Shown here: positions 40,541 through 48,904 of the stretch, piece after piece
Layout: each line of letters starts with the position of its first letter
Numbering within the stretch: the first letter of the stretch is position 1
NCBI GenBank assembly: GCA_035532295.1
Contig: DATKRH010000099.1
Span: forward strand, 1-64,000
Length of the DNA stretch: 64,000 nucleotides
Source: DASUBV01 sp035532295
GTDB lineage: Bacteria > Actinomycetota > Actinomycetes > Streptosporangiales > Streptosporangiaceae
Direction of reading: 5' to 3'
Position numbers and translations under genes: made by a program
Notes under the pieces: model-generated
Databases searched by the model: none
Told to the model about the DNA's origin: nothing
The model's input: the letters and a program-made list of their open reading frames with translations, nothing else

Positions 40541-42570
40541 GCCTGCTGGAGGTCACCGGCCTGCGCACGGAGATCGCCAGCCGGGACGGCATGGTGCGCC
40601 CCGTGGACGGCGTCACGTTCAGCGTGGCCGCCGGCCAGATCGTCGGCCTGGTCGGCGAGTCCGGCTCGGGCAAGACGATGACCGGTATGTCGATCATGAG
40701 GCTGCTGCCGCCGGGCGGCTCGATCACGGCCGGGTCGATCCGGTTCGGCGGAGTGGAGCTCACCGAGCTGGACGCCGCCGGAATGCGGCGGCTGCGCGGC
40801 AGCGACATCGCGCTGATCTCCCAGGATCCGATGTCCGCGCTGAACCCGACGCGGACGATCGGCAGCCAGCTGCGCGAGACCTACCGGATCCACGCCAGCG
40901 CCTCCCAGCGGGCCGCCAGCGCCCGCGCCCGCGAGGTCCTGCACCTGGTCGGGATGCCGCGGCCGAGCGAGCGGCTGAACGACTTCCCGCACCAGCTCTC
41001 GGGCGGGATGCGGCAGCGGGCGATGATCGCCATGGGGCTCATGTGCGAGCCCCGGCTGCTCATCGCGGACGAGCCGACCACCGCGCTGGACGTCTCCATT
41101 CAGGCCCAGATCCTCGAGCTCATCGACGACCTCCGGTCGCGGCTGTCGATGGCGGTCCTGCTCATCACCCACGACCTGGGGGTCATCGCCGGTCATGCCG
41201 ACCGCGTCGTCGTCATGTACGGCGGCCGGGTGGTCGAGCAGGCCGAGACCGCCGCGTTGTTCGCAGATCCCCGGCACCGCTACACCGAGGCCCTGTTCGA
41301 GTCCATGCCGACCATGGACCTGGACGCGCGGGACGAGCTCGCCACGATTCCCGGCGCACCGCCGCGGCTCATCGGCCTGCCGGCCATGTGCCGGTTCGCG
41401 CCGCGCTGCCGGTTCGCCCGGGAGGACTGCCGGGCCCAGGACCCGGTGCTGACGCAGATCGTACCGGGGCATGCGCATGCGTGCCTGCATCCCGCGCACC
41501 CCCGGCCGGCCGACGCCGCCCGCCACGCCGTGACCGCCCAGCGGGACAGGGGCACGGCGCAGGGCGCCGGAGCCGGCCCGCTGCTGAAGCTGACCGACGT
41601 CTCCAAGCAGTTCGAGGTGCGGTCCCGGCGCCCGTTCCAGCACGGCAAGGCAGTTCAGGCCGTGTCAGGGGTGTCACTGACCGTGGCTGCGGGAGAAACT
41701 GTCGGCATCGTCGGGGAGTCCGGGTGCGGCAAGACCACCCTCGGCCGGATGCTGGTCGGCCTGGAGCGGCCGGCCAGCGGCTCGATCACCTTCGACGGGT
41801 ACGAGCTGGGCACGCTGCGCGGCGGGCAGCTCCGCCGCCACCGCCGCGACCTGCAGATGATGTTCCAGGACTCGGCGGCGGCCCTCGATCCGCGCATGCC
41901 CGTGTCCGCGCTCATCGGGGAGCCCCTGGCCGCCCAGCACGTCGGCGGCCGGCGCGAGCGGCGCGCGGCCGTGGCGGAACTGCTGGACGCGGTGGGGCTC
42001 ACCGCGGACGCCGCCGGCCGTTACGCCCACGAGTTCTCCGGCGGCCAGCGCCAGCGCATCGCGATGGCGCGCGCCCTGGCGCTGAAGCCGCGGGTCATCG
42101 TCGCGGACGAGCCGGTCTCCGCGCTGGACGTGTCGGTCCAGGCCCAGATCCTCAACCTCATGCGCTCGCTGCAGGATCGCTACGGGCTGACCTACGTGGT
42201 CATCTCCCACGACCTCGCGCTGCTGAAGTACCTGGCCGACCGGATCGGCGTCATGTACCTGGGCCGGCTCGTCGAGCTGGGCACGAGCGAGGAGGTGTAC
42301 GGCGCGCCGCGTCATCCCTACACCGCCGGCCTGATCCAGTCGATCCCGCTGCCCGACCCGGCCCGCGAGCGGGCGAAGACCACGGCTGGCCTGGGCGGCG
42401 AGCTCCCGTCGGCCATCGACCCGCCGAGCGGCTGCCGCTTCCGCACCCGGTGCCCGCTGGCCACCGGGCGGTGCGCGCAGGAGACCCCGCGGCTGTCGGC
42501 GTCCGCCGGGCTGCACGCCGTGGCCTGCCATTACCCGCTGACCAGCTCATCCCTGGCCCAGACTGGCTGA
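40537..42570 (+). CDS. Fused dual ABC ATPase (DppD-DppF type)
   Basis: A 677-residue protein with two complete ATPase halves. First: Walker A GESGSGKT, signature LSGGMRQR, Walker B LLIADEPTTALD, and a DppD-like C-terminal Cys-rich segment (MCRFAPRCRFAREDC). Second: Walker A GESGCGKT, signature FSGGQRQR, Walker B VIVADEPVSALD, and a C-terminal Cys segment (CRFRTRCPLATGRC). It energises the importer. DppD and DppF are usually separate genes, but fusions are known. ATGA overlap with the permease. Confidence 0.94.
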   Translation: MSLLEVTGLRTEIASRDGMVRPVDGVTFSVAAGQIVGLVGESGSGKTMTGMSIMRLLPPGGSITAGSIRFGGVELTELDAAGMRRLRGSDIALISQDPMSALNPTRTIGSQLRETYRIHASASQRAASARAREVLHLVGMPRPSERLNDFPHQLSGGMRQRAMIAMGLMCEPRLLIADEPTTALDVSIQAQILELIDDLRSRLSMAVLLITHDLGVIAGHADRVVVMYGGRVVEQAETAALFADPRHRYTEALFESMPTMDLDARDELATIPGAPPRLIGLPAMCRFAPRCRFAREDCRAQDPVLTQIVPGHAHACLHPAHPRPADAARHAVTAQRDRGTAQGAGAGPLLKLTDVSKQFEVRSRRPFQHGKAVQAVSGVSLTVAAGETVGIVGESGCGKTTLGRMLVGLERPASGSITFDGYELGTLRGGQLRRHRRDLQMMFQDSAAALDPRMPVSALIGEPLAAQHVGGRRERRAAVAELLDAVGLTADAAGRYAHEFSGGQRQRIAMARALALKPRVIVADEPVSALDVSVQAQILNLMRSLQDRYGLTYVVISHDLALLKYLADRIGVMYLGRLVELGTSEEVYGAPRHPYTAGLIQSIPLPDPARERAKTTAGLGGELPSAIDPPSGCRFRTRCPLATGRCAQETPRLSASAGLHAVACHYPLTSSSLAQTG

Positions 42571-42584
42571 TGCCCGCCGGGATC

Positions 42585-42600
42585 ATGGGATATTCCCCAT
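42585..42600. promoter_or_regulatory. Inverted repeat in front of the acetamidase gene
   Basis: ATGGG-N6-CCCAT, immediately followed by the -10-like TATAAC at 42600-42605, within the 80-bp gap between the ATPase and amidase genes. It may provide a separate promoter or operator. Confidence 0.3.
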
Positions 42601-42650
42601 ATAACGAGGTGCACCCGCGCGGCCGCCCCGCGCAGAGAGAAGGCCCGGGC

Positions 42651-43574
42651 ATGACGACCCACCGGCTCGACCCGACGCCGCAGACCACGGTGGACGTGTT
42701 CTCCCGTGACCACTCGCCGGTCCTGAGCGTCGACCCGGGCGACACCGTGGTGGTGCGCTCCCTGGACGCCAGCGGGTACCTGGCGCGGCAGAACTCCCCC
42801 GGCGAGCCGCAGCCCGAACTGATCCCCGACGCCCGGGGCCACTGCCTGACCGGGCCGATCGCCGTGCGCGGCGCCCGGCCCGGCGACCTGCTCGCGCTGC
42901 GCCTGGTGTCGCTGCGGCCCGACGACTGGGGCTGGACGGTGGCCGCGGCGCTGGATACCCCGGTCACCCAGCGCCTCGGGCTGGCCGACGGCCCGCCCGC
43001 GTGGCTGCTGTGGGAACTCGACCCCGACGCCGGCCAGGGCCGCGCCGACCGCGGGTTCGTGCGCGCGCTGGCCCCGTTCCTCGGCGTGATGGGGCTGGCG
43101 CCGCCCGATCCCGGCGAGCACTCGACCATCCCGCCCCGCGCGGTGGGCGGCGGCAACATCGACTGCAGGGAACTCGTCGCCGGGGCGACCCTCTACCTGC
43201 CGGTCGCCGTCCCCGAGGCGCTGCTGTACCTGGGGGACGGCCACGCGGCGCAGGGCGACGGCGAGGTCGGCGGCACGGCCATCGAGTGCGCCATGACCAC
43301 CGAGGCGGTCATCGACCTCGTCCCGCCGGGCCCGGTGGCCTCGATCCACGCCGACACCCCGGCCGGGCGGGTCACCTTCGGCTTCGACGCCGACCTCAAC
43401 GTGGCCATGGGCGACGCCCTGGACGCGATGGTCGGCTGGATGCAGGTCCTGTTCGACCTCGACAAGGGCACCGCCCTCGCGCTGGCCAGCACCTGCGTCG
43501 ACCTGCGAGTCACCCAGGTCGCCAACCAGACCTGGGGCGTGCACGCCGTGCTGCCGGCGGGCGTGCTCACCTGA
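42651..43574 (+). CDS. Acetamidase/formamidase family protein
   Basis: A 307-residue member of the FmdA/AmdA family: PGDTVVVRSLDASGYL near the start, the family signature PPRAVGGGNIDCREL (about 165-179), YLGDGHAAQGDGEVGGTAIEC and the C-terminal MQVLFDL. It hydrolyses short amides such as formamide or acetamide, releasing ammonia. Placement as the last gene of the importer locus suggests the importer brings in an amide- or nitrogen-containing nutrient. AGAGAGAAGG precedes the ATG. Confidence 0.9.
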   Translation: MTTHRLDPTPQTTVDVFSRDHSPVLSVDPGDTVVVRSLDASGYLARQNSPGEPQPELIPDARGHCLTGPIAVRGARPGDLLALRLVSLRPDDWGWTVAAALDTPVTQRLGLADGPPAWLLWELDPDAGQGRADRGFVRALAPFLGVMGLAPPDPGEHSTIPPRAVGGGNIDCRELVAGATLYLPVAVPEALLYLGDGHAAQGDGEVGGTAIECAMTTEAVIDLVPPGPVASIHADTPAGRVTFGFDADLNVAMGDALDAMVGWMQVLFDLDKGTALALASTCVDLRVTQVANQTWGVHAVLPAGVLT

Positions 43575-43626
43575 CCACGGGTCACCAGGTCAGGCACCGG
43601 CGAACTCCGCATGGACACTTTATGAA

Positions 43627-43662
43627 CCTCGGTGACGAGGGGCTCGTTATATTCCTATAAGA
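43627..43662 (+). promoter_or_regulatory. Hairpin and promoter-like region upstream of pyk
   Basis: CCTCG-GTGA-CGAGG (43627-43640) is a perfect small hairpin, perhaps ending the amidase transcript. It is followed by AT-rich TTATATTCCTATAAG containing two possible -10 elements about 90-100 bp before the pyk start. Confidence 0.4.
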
Positions 43663-43751
43663 CGTACTCTCGGTGTTATGGGCCGCCTGAAGGCCATTTC
43701 CCGGGCGCGAAAGCGGGAGCCGGAAGCCGAATCGGCTGGAGGACACAGATC

Positions 43752-45185
43752 ATGAGCCGCCGGGCCAAGATTGTCTGCACACTCGGGCCAGTCTCCTCCA
43801 GCCCGGAGAAGGTCGCCGAACTGGTGGCGGCGGGCCTGGACGTGGCTCGGCTGAACATGAGTCACGGTACGCGAGCCGACCATCTGCAGGCCTACCGGGC
43901 CGTGCGCGCCGCCTCGGACGAGGCCGGGCGCAGCGTCGGGGTCCTCGTCGACCTGCAGGGGCCCAAGATCCGCCTCGGCAGCTTCGCGTCGGGGCCGGTC
44001 ATGCTGGTCGCCGGCGGCGAGTTCACGATCACCGGCGCGGACGTTCCGGGAGATGCCGACGAGGCCGCCACGACGTATCCGGGCCTGGCGGCCGATGTCC
44101 GGGCGGGCGACCAGATCCTCGTCGACGACGGCCGGATCGTGCTGGAGGTGGTGAGCACGCGAGGTGACCGCGTGCGGACCCGCGTCCTGGTGGGCGGCCT
44201 GGTCTCCGACCACAAGGGCCTCAACGTGCCCGGCGTCACGCTCAACGTCCCGGCGCTCGGCCCCAAGGACGAGCAGGACCTGCGCTGGGCGCTCGGCCTG
44301 CGAGCGGACATGATCGCCCTGTCCTTCGTGCAGGGGCCGCAGGACGCGGCGCCGGTGCGCGCGATCATGGCCGAGCTGGGCGCCGCGCTGCCGCTCATCG
44401 CCAAGATCGAGCGGCCGCAGGCGGTCGACGCGCTGCCCGAGGTGCTCGAGGCCTTTGACGGGCTCATGGTGGCGCGCGGCGACCTGGGGGTGGAACTGCC
44501 GCTCGAGCGGGTGCCGATGGTCCAGAAGCGCATGATCGACCTGGCCAAGGACAAGGCCAAGCCGGTCATCGTGGCCACGCAAATGCTCGAGTCGATGATT
44601 TCCGCGCCCCGGCCGACCAGGGCCGAGGTATCGGACGTGGCCAATGCCGTGCTCGACGGGGCCGATGCCCTGATGCTGTCGGCGGAGACCGGCGTCGGCG
44701 CCTACCCGGCGCAGACGGTGGCCACGATGGCGCGGATCATCGTGGCCGCGGAGCGCGAGTGCCTGCATGCCACGCCCTCCCTGAGCCGGGTGCCCACGAC
44801 CACGGGGGGCGCCATCGCCCGCGCGGCCGCCGAGGTCGGCGCGATCGTGGACGCGACGGCGCTGGTGGCGTTCACCATGTCGGGCGAGACCGTGCGGCGG
44901 CTGGCCAGGTACCGGTCGCCGATCCCGCTGCTGGCCTTCACCCCGGAGCCGGCCACCCGCAGCCAGCTGGCGCTCACCTGGGGCGTGGAGACGTTCATCG
45001 TCCCGCCGGCGCTGCACACCGATGACATGGTCCAGCAGGTGGAGACCGCCCTGCTCGACATCGGACGCTGCCAGAAGGGCGACAAGGTGGTCATCGTCGC
45101 GGGCAGCCCGCCGGGAACGCCGGGCCAGACGAACGCCCTTCGCGTGCACCGCATCGGCGACGCCATCGCCTCGGGCATAACCTAG
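43752..45185 (+). CDS. pyk: Pyruvate kinase
   Basis: A 477-residue enzyme: RRAKIVCTLGPVSSSPEKV at the start, RLNMSHG, LVDLQGPKIRLG, catalytic KIERPQAVDALPEV, GLMVARGDLGVELP and ATQMLESMI. It makes pyruvate and ATP from phosphoenolpyruvate and ADP. The ATG at 43752 follows GGAGGA; the frame is open upstream but without family sequence. Confidence 0.97.
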   Translation: MSRRAKIVCTLGPVSSSPEKVAELVAAGLDVARLNMSHGTRADHLQAYRAVRAASDEAGRSVGVLVDLQGPKIRLGSFASGPVMLVAGGEFTITGADVPGDADEAATTYPGLAADVRAGDQILVDDGRIVLEVVSTRGDRVRTRVLVGGLVSDHKGLNVPGVTLNVPALGPKDEQDLRWALGLRADMIALSFVQGPQDAAPVRAIMAELGAALPLIAKIERPQAVDALPEVLEAFDGLMVARGDLGVELPLERVPMVQKRMIDLAKDKAKPVIVATQMLESMISAPRPTRAEVSDVANAVLDGADALMLSAETGVGAYPAQTVATMARIIVAAERECLHATPSLSRVPTTTGGAIARAAAEVGAIVDATALVAFTMSGETVRRLARYRSPIPLLAFTPEPATRSQLALTWGVETFIVPPALHTDDMVQQVETALLDIGRCQKGDKVVIVAGSPPGTPGQTNALRVHRIGDAIASGIT

Positions 45186-45245
45186 CTGCTAGCCGCCTGC
45201 GGCATGCCTCGGGACCTGCGGGCCACGGTATGCCAGGAGGAGACG

Positions 45246-46232
45246 TTGAGCAGCGCGGCCGTTCCGGTCACCGTCGCGGATGTCGAGCGGGCCGCCGGCC
45301 GGATCGCGGGCCTGGTCGACCCGAGCCCGGTGATCCGCTCACCGGAGCTGTCGCAGCGGCTCGGCGTGCCGGTCTGGCTCAAGCTGGAGTGCCTGCAGCC
45401 GCCGGGCTCGTTCAAGGTCCGCGGGGCCGCCAGCAAGATGCTGACCCTGCCGCGGGCGCGGCGAGCGCGGGGCGTGATCACCAGCTCCGGCGGGAACCAC
45501 GGCGCGGCGGTCGCCTACGTCGCCCGGCTGCTCGGCATTCCGGCGACGGTCTGCGTGCCCGAGACGGTCGATCCAGTCAAGCTGCGCGCGATCGGCGCCA
45601 ACGGAGCCGAGGCGATCGTCGGCGGCGCGACCTACGACGACGCCGAGGTGGTGTCCCGGCGGCTGGAGCGCGAGCGCGGGCTCACCTACGTGCACGCCTT
45701 CGACGACCCGGACGTGATCGCCGGGCAGGGCACGATCGGCCTGGAACTGCTCGATCAGGTGCCGGACCTGGCCGCGGTCGTCGCCGCGGTGTCCGGCGGC
45801 GGCCTGATCGGCGGCCTGGGCGCCGCGCTGGCGGGCCGGCGGCCGGCGATCCGGGTCATCGGCGCCTCGGCGCGGAACGCCGCCGCGATGGTGGCCAGCC
45901 TGGATGCAGGCCACCCGGTGGACGTGCCGGACCAGCCGACCCTGGCCGAGGTACTGGGCGGCGGCATCGGCCTGGACAACCGGTGGTCGCTGGCGGCGGT
46001 CCGGGCGTTCGTGGACGAGCACGTGCTGGTGTCCGAGGATGAGATCGCCGCGGCGATGATCTTCCTGCTCCGGGTGCACCGGGTCGTCGGGGAGGGCGGC
46101 GGCACGGTGGCGCTGGCGGCGGCGCTGGCCGGCCGCCTGCCGGTGCCCGGCGGCCCGCTGGCCGTCGTGATCAGCGGAGGCAACGTCGACCCGGCGGCGG
46201 TGCTCCGGCTCGAAGCCGCCCGTTACTCCTGA
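45246..46232 (+). CDS. PLP-dependent serine/threonine dehydratase-like enzyme
   Basis: A 328-residue fold-type II PLP enzyme: LKLECLQPPGSFKVRGAASKM with the PLP lysine, SSGGNHGAAVAYVARLLG, and the phosphate loop SGGGLIGGLGAAL. It resembles threonine/serine dehydratases or threo-3-hydroxyaspartate ammonia-lyases and has no ACT regulatory domain. Most likely start is TTG 45246, because AGGAGGAG (45235-45242) sits just before it; an ATG at 45204 in the same frame would place this SD inside the gene. Confidence 0.88.
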   Translation: MSSAAVPVTVADVERAAGRIAGLVDPSPVIRSPELSQRLGVPVWLKLECLQPPGSFKVRGAASKMLTLPRARRARGVITSSGGNHGAAVAYVARLLGIPATVCVPETVDPVKLRAIGANGAEAIVGGATYDDAEVVSRRLERERGLTYVHAFDDPDVIAGQGTIGLELLDQVPDLAAVVAAVSGGGLIGGLGAALAGRRPAIRVIGASARNAAAMVASLDAGHPVDVPDQPTLAEVLGGGIGLDNRWSLAAVRAFVDEHVLVSEDEIAAAMIFLLRVHRVVGEGGGTVALAAALAGRLPVPGGPLAVVISGGNVDPAAVLRLEAARYS

Positions 46233-46318
46233 TGGTCGGTGGCCGGTCCCGTGGCCGCCCGAGATCCGGCCCGATGCATGATGGGGGTCATAGTGCCGCG
46301 GAAGGAGATCAGCAGCTC

Positions 46319-47938
46319 ATGACAGCAAGCCGGGACGTCGTGGTGGTCGGCGGGGGTCACAACGGGCTGGTCGCGGCCGCCTACCTGGCCCGTGGCGGGC
46401 TGCGCACGCTGGTCTGCGAACGGCGCGAGGTGGTCGGCGGCGCGGCGGTCAGCGAGCGGCCGTTCGGGCCCGATTTCACCGTGACGTCGCTGTCGTACGT
46501 GGTCTCGCTGCTGCCACCGGACCTGGTCCGTGACCTGCGACTGGCCCAGCACGGTTACCACGTCTTCCCGCAGGGGCCGTACTTCGCGCCGCGCGCCGCG
46601 GGCGGCTACCTGCGGCTGCCCGGCGATCAGGCGCGGCGGCGCGAGGAGATCGGGAAGTTCTCCGCGCGGGACGCCGCCGCGTATGAGGACTACGAGGCGC
46701 ACCTGGCCGGCCTGGGCGCGATCCTGGGCCCGCTGCTGGAGGAGATCCCGCCGCGGCTGGGGTCGCGCCGACCGCAGGACCTGTGGCGGCAGGGTTTGCT
46801 GCTGCGGCACCTGCGCAAGCTGGACACCAGGGGCGCCGTCGACGTCACCCGGATGCTCACCGGCAGCATCGCCGACCTGGTGGAACGGTACTTCGAGAGC
46901 GACGCCATGCGCGGCCTGCTGTCGGTGTCGGGCGTGATCGGGACCTGGGCCGGGCCGCGGTCGGCCGGCACCGCCTACGTGATGCTGCACCATCACATCG
47001 GCGATACCGGCGGGCAGTCGGGGGCGTGGGGCTTCCCGCGCGGCGGCATGGGCGGCGTCACCAGCGCGCTGGCCGCCGCCGCCCGGTCGTTCGGCGCGGA
47101 GGTGCGGACGGGCGCGGAGGTGGCCCGGATCCGGACCAGCGGCGGCCGGGTGACCGGCGTCACGCTAGCCAGCGGCGAAGAGGTGGACGCGCCGGTCGTG
47201 ATCACCACCGCGCACCCGCGGATCTCATTCCTGCGGCTGGTCGATCCCGCCGACCTGCCCGACGACTTCGTCGCCGACATCCGGGGCTGGCAGTCTCGGT
47301 CGGGGACGGTGAAGATCAACCTCGCGCTCGACCGGCTGCCGGTGTTCGCCAGCCACCCGGACTTCGACCCGCAGGTGCACGGCGGGACGATCGTGCTGGC
47401 CGAGAGCCTGGACGACGTCGAGAACGCCTACCAGGAAGCGGTCGCCGGGCGCCCCTCGACGGCTCCGTTCGCCGACATCTGCATCCCCAGCGTGTTCGAC
47501 GACTCGCTGGCCCCGCCGGGCCAGCACGTCATGTCCATGTTCACCCAGTGGGTGCCGCATACCTACGCGGATGACCCCGACGAGGCCGCGCTGGCCGCCT
47601 ACGCCGACGCCGTGATCGCCCGGATGGAGGCGGTGGCGCCCGGCTTCACCAGCTCGGTGCTGCACCGGCAGGTCATCGGCCCGCACCAGATGCAGCAGGA
47701 GTACGGCCTGGTCGGCGGCAACATCTTCCACGGCGAGCTGAGCCTCGGGCAGATGTTCCACGCCCGGCCGGCGGCCGGCTACGCCGACCTGCGCACCCCG
47801 GTCCGCGGCCTCTACCAGGCCGGCTCGGCCACCCACGGGGGCGGCGGCGTGACGGGCATCCCCGGCCGCAACGTCGTCCGCCAGATCCTCGCCGACCGCC
47901 GCGCCGACCGCTGGCGTCACCCCCGCCGCGCCTCCTAG
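46319..47938 (+). CDS. FAD-dependent phytoene-desaturase-like oxidoreductase
   Basis: A 539-residue flavoprotein: N-terminal Rossmann DVVVVGGGHNGLVAAAYLARGG and ERREVVGGAAVSE, a central region like PYROXD2/CrtI-type proteins (AWGFPRGGMGGVTSALAAAARSFGAEVRTGAEV), and a C-terminal FAD-contacting GSATHGGGGVTGIPGRNV. No carotenoid genes are nearby, so a PYROXD2-like role is more likely than phytoene desaturation; substrate unknown. GGAAGGAG lies 11 nt before the ATG. Confidence 0.9.
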   Translation: MTASRDVVVVGGGHNGLVAAAYLARGGLRTLVCERREVVGGAAVSERPFGPDFTVTSLSYVVSLLPPDLVRDLRLAQHGYHVFPQGPYFAPRAAGGYLRLPGDQARRREEIGKFSARDAAAYEDYEAHLAGLGAILGPLLEEIPPRLGSRRPQDLWRQGLLLRHLRKLDTRGAVDVTRMLTGSIADLVERYFESDAMRGLLSVSGVIGTWAGPRSAGTAYVMLHHHIGDTGGQSGAWGFPRGGMGGVTSALAAAARSFGAEVRTGAEVARIRTSGGRVTGVTLASGEEVDAPVVITTAHPRISFLRLVDPADLPDDFVADIRGWQSRSGTVKINLALDRLPVFASHPDFDPQVHGGTIVLAESLDDVENAYQEAVAGRPSTAPFADICIPSVFDDSLAPPGQHVMSMFTQWVPHTYADDPDEAALAAYADAVIARMEAVAPGFTSSVLHRQVIGPHQMQQEYGLVGGNIFHGELSLGQMFHARPAAGYADLRTPVRGLYQAGSATHGGGGVTGIPGRNVVRQILADRRADRWRHPRRAS

Positions 47939-48019
47939 CGGCGAAGCGTCCAGCGGTCGTGACTACCTCCAGGAGATCAGGTCGGCGGCTCGGCAAGCCG
48001 GTAGCTAGGATCGGGTCCT

Positions 48020-48904
48020 ATGACCGCACCAGCCACGACCACCTTCGAGTTCCGTAAGCAGCGGGACCTGGAAGTTCTGGCGTGGCCACTGTTCGACGGC
48101 CTCGATGCGGAGATCATGGTGACCACGCGGCACGGCGGCGTGTCGTCGGGTCCCTACGGAACCCTTAATCTGGGCCTCCATGTTGGCGACTCGGCCGCCG
48201 ATGTTCTGGAGAACAGGCGCAGAGTCGCCAATGCGCTCGGCGCTAGCCCCGCCGATTTCGTCTTCTGCAACCAGTCGCACGGCCGCGAGGCACGGATCGT
48301 CTCGGCCGCTGACCGGGGAAAGGGCACCCTGAGCCAGGACGATGCGATCAGGCAGACCGACGCGCTGGTTACTCAGGATCCGGGAACCGTCTTGGCGGTG
48401 ATGGTGGCCGACTGCGTGCCGATAGTCCTGTATGACCCGGCGGCACATGTGCTGGCCTGCGTCCATGCTGGCTGGCGTGGCACGGTCGCGCGGGTGGCGG
48501 AGGCTACCCTCGACGCCATGGCGTCCCTGGGCGCACGACCTGCGAACGTGCTGGCCGGTGTTGGCCCGGCAATTGCGCCGGACCACTACCAGGTTGGCAA
48601 GGAGGTTGCCGACGCGGCCGACCGCTGCTTCCGCGGTGACACGAACGGAATCATCCGGCCCGACGGCTTCGGCCGGTGGCTATTTGACCTATGGGCGGCT
48701 AACCGACGCATCCTGCGCGACGCCGGTGTTCCGGATAGGCAGGTCCAGGTGGCTGCGCTGCCGACCGGGCCCGACCAGGGACCGTTCTTTAGCGACCGAG
48801 CCGCCAGGCCCTGCGGACGGTTCGCCGCCATCGCGCGGCTGAGGCGACCGGTCGGCGATCACTTCATCCCGGACAGTTATGCGCCCCAAGATCTCCTGGT
48901 CTGA
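48020..48904 (+). CDS. pgeF: Peptidoglycan editing factor PgeF (YfiH/laccase-domain family)
   Basis: A 294-residue PgeF/YfiH protein: TTRHGGVSSGPYGTLNLGLHVGD, CNQSHG, the metal-site Cys in VMVADCVPIVLYDP, VHAGWRGT and GVGPAIAPDHYQVG. E. coli PgeF removes UDP-MurNAc-L-Ser made by MurC errors. The gene is less GC-rich with more relaxed third positions than its neighbours, suggesting transfer or weaker codon adaptation. Its 3' end overlaps murD by 26 bp, coupling editing of the MurC product to the next ligase. Confidence 0.88.
   Translation: MTAPATTTFEFRKQRDLEVLAWPLFDGLDAEIMVTTRHGGVSSGPYGTLNLGLHVGDSAADVLENRRRVANALGASPADFVFCNQSHGREARIVSAADRGKGTLSQDDAIRQTDALVTQDPGTVLAVMVADCVPIVLYDPAAHVLACVHAGWRGTVARVAEATLDAMASLGARPANVLAGVGPAIAPDHYQVGKEVADAADRCFRGDTNGIIRPDGFGRWLFDLWAANRRILRDAGVPDRQVQVAALPTGPDQGPFFSDRAARPCGRFAAIARLRRPVGDHFIPDSYAPQDLLV

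Noticed and set aside
43647..45149. 500-codon open frame antisense to pyruvate kinase
   Set aside because: Same shadow effect; no RBS, no recognisable family, and full overlap with a certain gene.
46319..47938. Phytoene desaturase of a carotenoid pathway
   Set aside because: No crtB, crtE or other carotenoid genes nearby, and the sequence is closer in style to PYROXD2-like oxidoreductases.
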